Assembly (NCBI GenBank): GCA_037179385.1
Contig: CM074195.1
Span: forward strand, 5,140,438 to 5,204,437
Source of the DNA: Holothuria scabra
Lineage: Eukaryota; Echinodermata; Holothuroidea; Aspidochirotida; Holothuriidae
Reading direction: 5' to 3'
Length of the DNA stretch: 64,000 nt
Part shown: positions 58,536 through 64,000 of the stretch, in pieces
Numbering within the stretch: position 1 is the stretch's first letter
How the letters are laid out: every line of letters starts with the position of its first letter
The notes under the pieces: generated by a model
What the model was told of the DNA's origin: nothing
Database searches by the model: none
The model's input: the letters and a program-made list of their open reading frames with translations, nothing else
Position numbers and translations under genes: made by a program

Positions 58536-58928
58536 AAACAACCAAATGCTTCCCAAAGAAGCTATTACGTCCATTGAAGGACAACACTTGACCAACCTCA
58601 AGGCCTTCAGACCATTTGCATCATTGGTCTGTCATGTATGGCTCCATTCCTAGACTGGATGAAAAGAACAGATACTACTCCCTTCTTGGTTCTTTGACGG
58701 CTCGGTTATAGGGCACAGGATTTTAATAAAGTGTGTACAAATCAAGCGACACTGCAGAAAAAACCTCATTTTGGACACCGCCCTCCTTTTCTCTCCGAAA
58801 AGATTTCAGCAAGTGTTTCATTGAATAACGATCCAGGCCGTGTGCAGTGTTTGTGCTAATTTCTTAAATACTCACAGTTATACGGACAAGAGGATATACC
58901 AGATTCCAAAGAATTCGCTATTTCTAAA

Positions 58929-59120
58929 ATGTTGGGAGTGATAACTCGTCCTTCACCATTCGTTGTATTCTGTATAACTGAAACCCGACAGTCGTGTCAG
59001 GCAGAAACGATGAGGATTCGAGGCTTGGTAACCAGGAACAGCCTGAGAAAACCTTGCGAATACAACATCATGCTCCCTTCCCTTTCTGACCCGCGTGTAG
59101 AACATTCTTTCTCCTGTAAG
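58929..59120 (+). other. Weak exon candidate with donor at 59120
   Basis: A frame from ATG 58929 reaches CTGTAAG|GTAAGG near 59120, a good donor. The peptide (MLGVITRPSPFVVFC...) has no recognised features. It could be an upstream non-coding exon of the gene at 59776, or chance. Confidence 0.2.
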
Positions 59121-59775
59121 GTAAGGAATCGTTTTAACTCATTTTTCTACCCAGAGCCTCGTCATCCCAGACATTTCCTATTCTCCCGACTGTGTCTTTG
59201 TTGCTTCTCCCGTAACTGTAGAAGACGGTCCATTTGTTCAGTCTAACTTATTTTAAAAACTTATTTTATCCCTAATAACATGGACGCACATGAGGTAGTA
59301 CTTTCATGAAAAGACCGTGTCCTGGTGAGCTTTCGTGCAATCCAAGTTCCCACCCCCACCCCTCTCTCTCTCCATATATCATCTGATTGTGGGATGTAAG
59401 TTACTTTTGGATTTTCAAATTTTGATGTCTGTCAAACAGTAAGACTGTAAGAGTACTGACCTAACTTACAATTTTCGTTACCCCTAACCAGTAAATTACG
59501 AATTTTGGGAGAAGAAAAATAACTTTATCAACTGGACATTATCAACTGTCAGTCACCAACAGACTTTGCACACTTGCATACTCTGCACACTCTGCACACT
59601 TTGCACACGACACTTTGGTATAGGCTTAATGCTTTCAATACCAAGTCTAAGTAAAATTTTTCTTCAGTTGAAGACTGGGTTTCGCGGTTAACGTCCAGTG
59701 GACAATTAATTGAGGTGGTTCAGCTCCAAATTTTAAGTGGCGATAAGTTATTTTGAAGGATATACTTTAGCCAAG

Positions 59776-59824
59776 ATGTATTCCATTTATTTGGTTGGAT
59801 TATTTGTCTGCTTAGCGCTACAAG
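59776..59824 (+). CDS. Signal-peptide exon of a proposed small secreted protein (exon 1)
   Basis: ATG in a good context (A at -3, GCCAAGATG) starts MYSIYLVGLFVCLALQ, a textbook short signal peptide, and the exon ends CAAG|GTAAGA, a strong donor leaving a phase-1 intron. Secreted-protein genes often break in phase 1 right after the signal peptide. The best partner exon in the right phase is 62490-62743. Together they encode 100 residues. Confidence 0.55.
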
Positions 59825-60208
59825 GTAAGATGATCATTTTATATTTTTCTGTTTTTTTATTATTATTAGGCCTATACTGAGTAGACCTGAAAAGACCCCA
59901 GAAATGATTCCACCGATTTGACTTCCTCGGGCATTCTCTGAAAATGAAGAGAAATATTAGCAGCAACTAAAGCAGTTAACCAAACTTGTTTAACCAGGCT
60001 TGAAATTTTGGGGCTAACGTCTAAAAGCATAGCTTACTATTTGAAACTTTGAGGAATCATTTGGGCAACTTGTCGAGTACCCCGCGGAGCGGACGTTGAT
60101 TTTCTCAGCCCCTCAGCTTCTAAAGCACCGTCCGCCAAAGCGAACAGGACTGCGTCCAGTTTTAGATGCAAACTTCATTACCATGATATGATCTATTCAT
60201 GTATACTC

Positions 60209-60295
60209 AGTGTACCGTCGAGTGCGCACCTAAGAACTTTTGTCATTTCCTAATTTTTACATGTTATGTTAATGCAGGTGCCCACTCGACGGTCA
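60209..60295. repeat. Short hairpin in the intron
   Basis: ACCGTCGAGTGCGCACCT and AGGTGCCCACTCGACGGT are inverted around a 45-base AT-rich loop. Small foldback, origin unknown. Confidence 0.65.
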
Positions 60296-61392
60296 CCCCA
60301 TCACACTCTCTAATGAATCATGCTATTCTTTTTGAGTGAGTGTGCGTACGCCCGTCGTCTGCAACTGGAAGTCCAGACTGAAACCTGAGATGCCCTATAA
60401 TTATCGTGTTGCATAACCACTGTGTAGTGGGTACTACCAGGACGTGCAGTGACGTACTAACTCCGTGGGTGGTATGGGGTACTTCACGGGGCGGGGAATA
60501 TCCACAGACATTAAACCAGTCTAGAGGCTACATTTTTCTACGAATGTCCAAAGAATTTGTTGGGTGTTCACTTTGGCAGGCGTCAGGGATATGACTGAGA
60601 AAGGAATATGCCGTACAGCCTGCTACGCAGGTAACTTCTCGAGATGAATGGCAATTTTTAAATGGGTACGACGAGTGAACCATCCTGTGTCGATGCAACT
60701 GACTCGTTTCTACGTTTCGAGACCTAAATTTTTGTGTTGTTTCAGACAAGACGCAAGTTAGCATTGCCATAACTTTTATCGCACAGTATGTGCCTGTCCG
60801 GATGCAGCGATTGTTGTGGCTACCTTTCTTACAGCGACCCGTTCTAATTGTGTTTGTCGTCAATCGCTAAGGTTCTTACTTGGCCTATGTGGTTCCATTT
60901 AATTCATCCTTTAACTCTTAAAATCGATCTTTTCTGGCTACCCAGATCGATAACAAGTATTTATGTGCTATCACTGTACCATAGTACAAAGGTCATGCAC
61001 AGGTAGTCGGTGCTGACTGAATGACTGAGTGAAGTTTATATGTGCCACCTTGACATGTTCGGTCACTTTACGTACCTGGGAAACTCAGGGAGTGACAACT
61101 TCCTGAGAATATTATGACTTCCAACCTGAATAGTGAATATGGGTGTGATATGAAGCGGTGATACAGCATCACAATGGCCAAATAGGCAGCAGCTTGAAGG
61201 TACTACGACAGACAAAATCATAAAGAGTACACATTTTTTCCATGCTTTTGATGCGACAAATAAAGTGTAATATTTTGTGACCCGGGAACATCATGTTGAG
61301 GAAATGTCGTCACTACAACTTGGATTAGTTAAGTAGTCTGCCGTGTTTCATGATTGGCTTTGAGAGTCATGTGACAATATTTCTCTCTTTAA

Positions 61393-61688
61393 AGGCCCAG
61401 TTCTCTCACCGCAAACAGTACCAATCCTCCGAACCTTCTTACTTAAGCCCCTCTCACATCTGTCTGAAATTCATGCTCATCCAGATACAATCTCAGTTTA
61501 TTGCTTCAAGGGAGCAAAGAAAAACTCAATTTATATAATCAAAACTCTCTCAGTACCGTTCATGGTGTGTAATATAAGCTTTGGTACTCTATATTGTTTG
61601 AATTAGCTGTCAATCAAAGAGCTGAGCCAATTGAGACTTTCGGTACCCGGGTACCAGAATTGTAGTTTGGGGTGAGAAGTTTGGCCCT
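61393..61688 (-). mobile_element. TTAA MITE (AGGGCC family, 296 bp), in the intron
   Basis: TTAA at 61389-61392 and 61689-61692. Ends AGGCCCAGTTCTCTCACC and GGGGTGAGAAGTTTGGCCCT are inverted. It has the full family vocabulary in minus sense. Confidence 0.87.
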
Positions 61689-61860
61689 TTAAATTATAAT
61701 GTTTTTAGGAGAGAAACTCAGTGGTTTACTTTGACTATGCAATGTGTAACTTTGACTGTGCAATGTGTGAGTAACTGGAATATCATGACAGGTAGCCTAC
61801 TTTGAAGCAATGAGAAGAAATCTGTGGGGTCCGGCTGTTGTACGTTTCAAATGATTTTAA

Positions 61861-62157
61861 AGGCAGTCATTCGTCACCCTAAACTACAGTTTCAGTATAC
61901 ATATATCAAAACTCTCAATTGGTACAGCTCTTTGATTGGCATCACATTCAAACAATGCATCATAGCTAAATTACACAGCATGGGCACTGAGAGTGTCTTG
62001 ATTAAACATTATGGACTTGTATGGCCACTGGGACAAGCCATGAGGCAATAAACTAGGATTGTGTCTGGATAAAGATGAGTTTAAGATAAATGTGGGAGGG
62101 GCTAGAAGAAGGTAGGTTGGGAGAATTGGAACTGTTTGGGATGATGAAAATATGCCT
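61861..62157 (+). mobile_element. TTAA MITE (AGGGCC family, 297 bp), in the intron
   Basis: TTAA at 61857-61860 and 62158-62161. AGGCAGTCATTCGTCACCC and GGGATGATGAAAATATGCCT are the worn inverted ends. It lies in opposite sense to the copy 170 bp upstream. Confidence 0.85.
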
Positions 62158-62489
62158 TTAAGGCGACTGATCTCACCCTCGGGCTAAGAAAGCTGTAGGT
62201 CTTTGATACGCTAACAGAATGTAAATAACTCTGCTCCCATGCAGAACTTTCACTCACTCTGCTGGTAGAGCTAGGAACGGTCAGGTGAAATCAAAGGCAC
62301 TGGTATCTGCTAGTTTCAGGTTTCCTACCCCGCGGAGCAGACTCTCTGTTCTCTCAGCTCCTTAGCTTCCAAAAGGATGCGACTGAACAAACAGAATATG
62401 TCCTACATCCTTCCATGCATGCAACGGGCTTCTCTTGTTTTGCCCGTTTGGACTGCAACATGATGACATTGATTTCCCTACTTTTACAG

Positions 62490-62743
62490 CAGTTAAGCCC
62501 CACCTCTTATTGTCTAGTGTGGATATTGTCCTCAACTACATTTTACATACACAGAGGAAAGGTCACCACTCAATGTTGGGTTATGTGCCTAACTTATCTG
62601 GCAGTTTCCCTGTTGGCTGCTCTATTCAAACGAAATTTTTTGACATCATTTCATTTCGACAACTTCCGAGAGCTACATGTCATTGTGGAGGCCAGTCATC
62701 ACGCGATCAAACCATTATCAATATGAACACAGTCATGCGATAA
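62490..62743 (+). CDS. Proposed exon 2 of the small secreted protein (faintly resistin-like)
   Basis: The exon follows a strong acceptor, TTTCCCTACTTTTACAG, at 62489. Joined in phase 1 to 59776-59824 it reads AVKPHLLLSSVDIVLNYILH after the signal peptide, then a mixed region with one Cys (SFPVGCS), FFDIISFRQLPRATCHC and a polar tail to TAA at 62741. The mature chain is about 83 residues with three cysteines. The order G-C, D-I, then T-C-H-C, with a leading helix-like segment, recalls the C-terminal region of resistin/RELM proteins (GC..., W-D-[VI], TCHCQC) and total length is similar, but most of the ten RELM cysteines are missing. I would treat it as a small secreted protein of unknown function first. 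The splice join is inferred. Confidence 0.4.
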
Positions 62744-62884
62744 AACTACTGCTGCAACTCCCTGGAGCTATCACCTCCGATGGTCATGCAAAGGTATGTT
62801 GTTGCTTCACCGAATCCCTTTTGAATTATACAGCAACGTGTACCACATGCCCAATGTCCATGCGTCATGTATTACAGCTGTGGT

Positions 62885-63292
62885 GTAGATCCTGGAGTGG
62901 GGGGGGGGGGCAAATTACACCCAGCAAAAATATTGGTGGGGCAAAGGTATCGTTTTATCCATGATTCAGGCAGATTAAAAATCCAACCGACATAATAAGC
63001 AAAATATGTAGCATTTTTGTGTGCAGATGACTTTATGGCTCCGAGAAACGCCTATTTGAGCAGTTGGGCATTTTAGGTAATAGTATTTGTAATGCGCAGG
63101 TCTTTTTGTGTTTGTGCGTGTCATTGTGAGGGAACATGCATTCATGTTAGTTTATATGCCCGTCGGCGTGAGCGCTCGCGTTCGTATTGGTGGGTTGCTT
63201 ATGAGGAATCCGGTCCTGGACTGGACATAATCCAGGGTTCGATTTCCTTCTGTTGAAAAAGGTTTGCGCCCCCCCCCCCCCCCCCCCCCCGG
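62885..63292 (+). mobile_element. Dispersed repeat with G-run and C-run ends, copy 2
   Basis: GTAGATCCTGGAGTGGGGGG opens and a run of about 22 C closes it (63269-63290). Interior words AATAAGCAAAATATGTAGC, GACTTTATGGCTCC, CGCTCGCGTTCGTATTGG and CGGTCCTGGACTGGAC match 17505-18120 in order. Confidence 0.65.
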
Positions 63293-64000
63293 ATTCAAAA
63301 TCTAGATCTTAGTCTAGATCGTAGTAATGTAGTCCCAAGCATCTGGGATTTGAAATTTACTGATTTTTCCAATTATTCCTCCACTACATAAGATTGTCTT
63401 ACTATGATCATAGCGTATAACCAGGGTTTCTCTCGACTGAAGGGGAAATGTAGTATGTTGGGTGATTGCCAGTCTCGGGTGTGGTGTTTTTCCCATTTAA
63501 AATGTTTTCAAAAATTAGCTTTCTCTATATGTAACCTGGTGGCACCTTTTGAAGTTATATTGTTATAAAAATTTTCATATAGGAACCAAAAATAACGGAA
63601 TCAGTGAGGGGATAGGGCATGGCCCTATACGACCTGGAAATGCCACCGAACCATTGCATGTCAAGTTTTGCTGTTTATTTATTGGAAACATGACTTTATA
63701 TGCTGCTAGAGATTCAAACATTGTTAAACTGGTTGAGTGAATACACAAAAATACATTAGCCTGAAGTACAGTATTTTGCTAGTTTAGAAGGTTACTCTGG
63801 GGTTATGTATACCGATGAGACAGCTCTCTGCAGAGAGACCTCCCTGCTCTCTGTAAGGGCAACAGCCCCCTTGCTTAGCGAACTTGTGTCGGGACATTAC
63901 ACGCTCATATTTGTCTGTAAACAAGTTGTCTAACCGCATAGTAATGCGCATGCCCTTAAACAACCTTGAAAAAGTCGTCGTCTCTGATAAACTGGAATAA
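63293..64000. other. No recognised feature
   Basis: The right edge of the window; short frames without motifs. Confidence 0.3.

Noticed and set aside
60741..60870. Alternative second exon after the acceptor at 60742 (TTGTGTTGTTTCAG)
   Set aside because: It is phase-compatible with 59776-59824 but gives a short peptide without secreted-protein features and overlaps repeat words shared with 38575; kept only as an alternative.

Overview
The window looks like nuclear DNA of a multicellular animal. It is AT-rich and gene-poor, with exons that end in canonical GT donors. It is crowded with tRNA-derived SINEs, CR1/L2-type LINE debris, a GIY-YIG Penelope-like retroelement, hAT-type elements with 8-bp target duplications, TTAA-flanked MITEs and long foldback elements. 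A marine invertebrate deuterostome (perhaps an echinoderm such as a sea cucumber) is my best guess from the repeat mix. No marker gene proves it, and nothing here is bacterial or viral.

Gene content is sparse. (1) 1-1122 is the 3' coding part of an SLC5-family sodium/solute cotransporter, entering from outside the window. (2) 28952-29077 (+) is a probable first coding exon of an unidentified protein, with a good start context and a GT donor. (3) 45245-45404 (-) is a probable first exon of a MADF-like DNA-binding protein. (4) 59776-59824 plus 62490-62743 (+) is a proposed two-exon gene for a 100-residue secreted peptide, with a signal-peptide exon, a phase-1 intron and a faintly resistin-like cysteine pattern.

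The rest is mobile DNA in layers. 1.5-9.3 kb: a LINE tail, SINE copies, small foldbacks and the first GAGTGAA-rich repeat. 9.4-11.6 kb: a Penelope-like element inserted in a (TA)n tract; its 5' piece is inverted, and its tail folds into a three-way junction resembling a hammerhead ribozyme with a decayed core. 12.4-14.5 kb: a 2-kb hAT-type element. 18.3-28.4 kb: two diverged copies of the same roughly 2.6-kb sequence, each broken by different later insertions, including a hAT within a hAT. 30-41 kb: TIR elements, a 304-bp Mutator-like palindrome with 9-bp duplications, a 26-bp-unit foldback, and TTAA MITEs, one split by a SINE. 41-43.5 kb: a ~180-bp repeat carrying AAGATGGCGG motifs that ends in a large inverted repeat. 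45-53.7 kb: SINE-seeded microsatellites, more GAGTGAA and TTAA elements, and a 475-bp compound ATC/ACC tract. 54-55.3 kb: a 1.35-kb TA-flanked TIR element.

The most unusual object is at 56.0-57.8 kb. Two arms are built from dozens of ~20-bp CACTTAAGTG palindromes. They enclose a non-repetitive 420-bp core that looks like a Pol II promoter (three ATTGG boxes, then TATATAAA) followed by a short non-coding exon ending in a perfect GTAAGT donor. The genes do not form an operon or pathway; the window records layered transposition around a few host exons.
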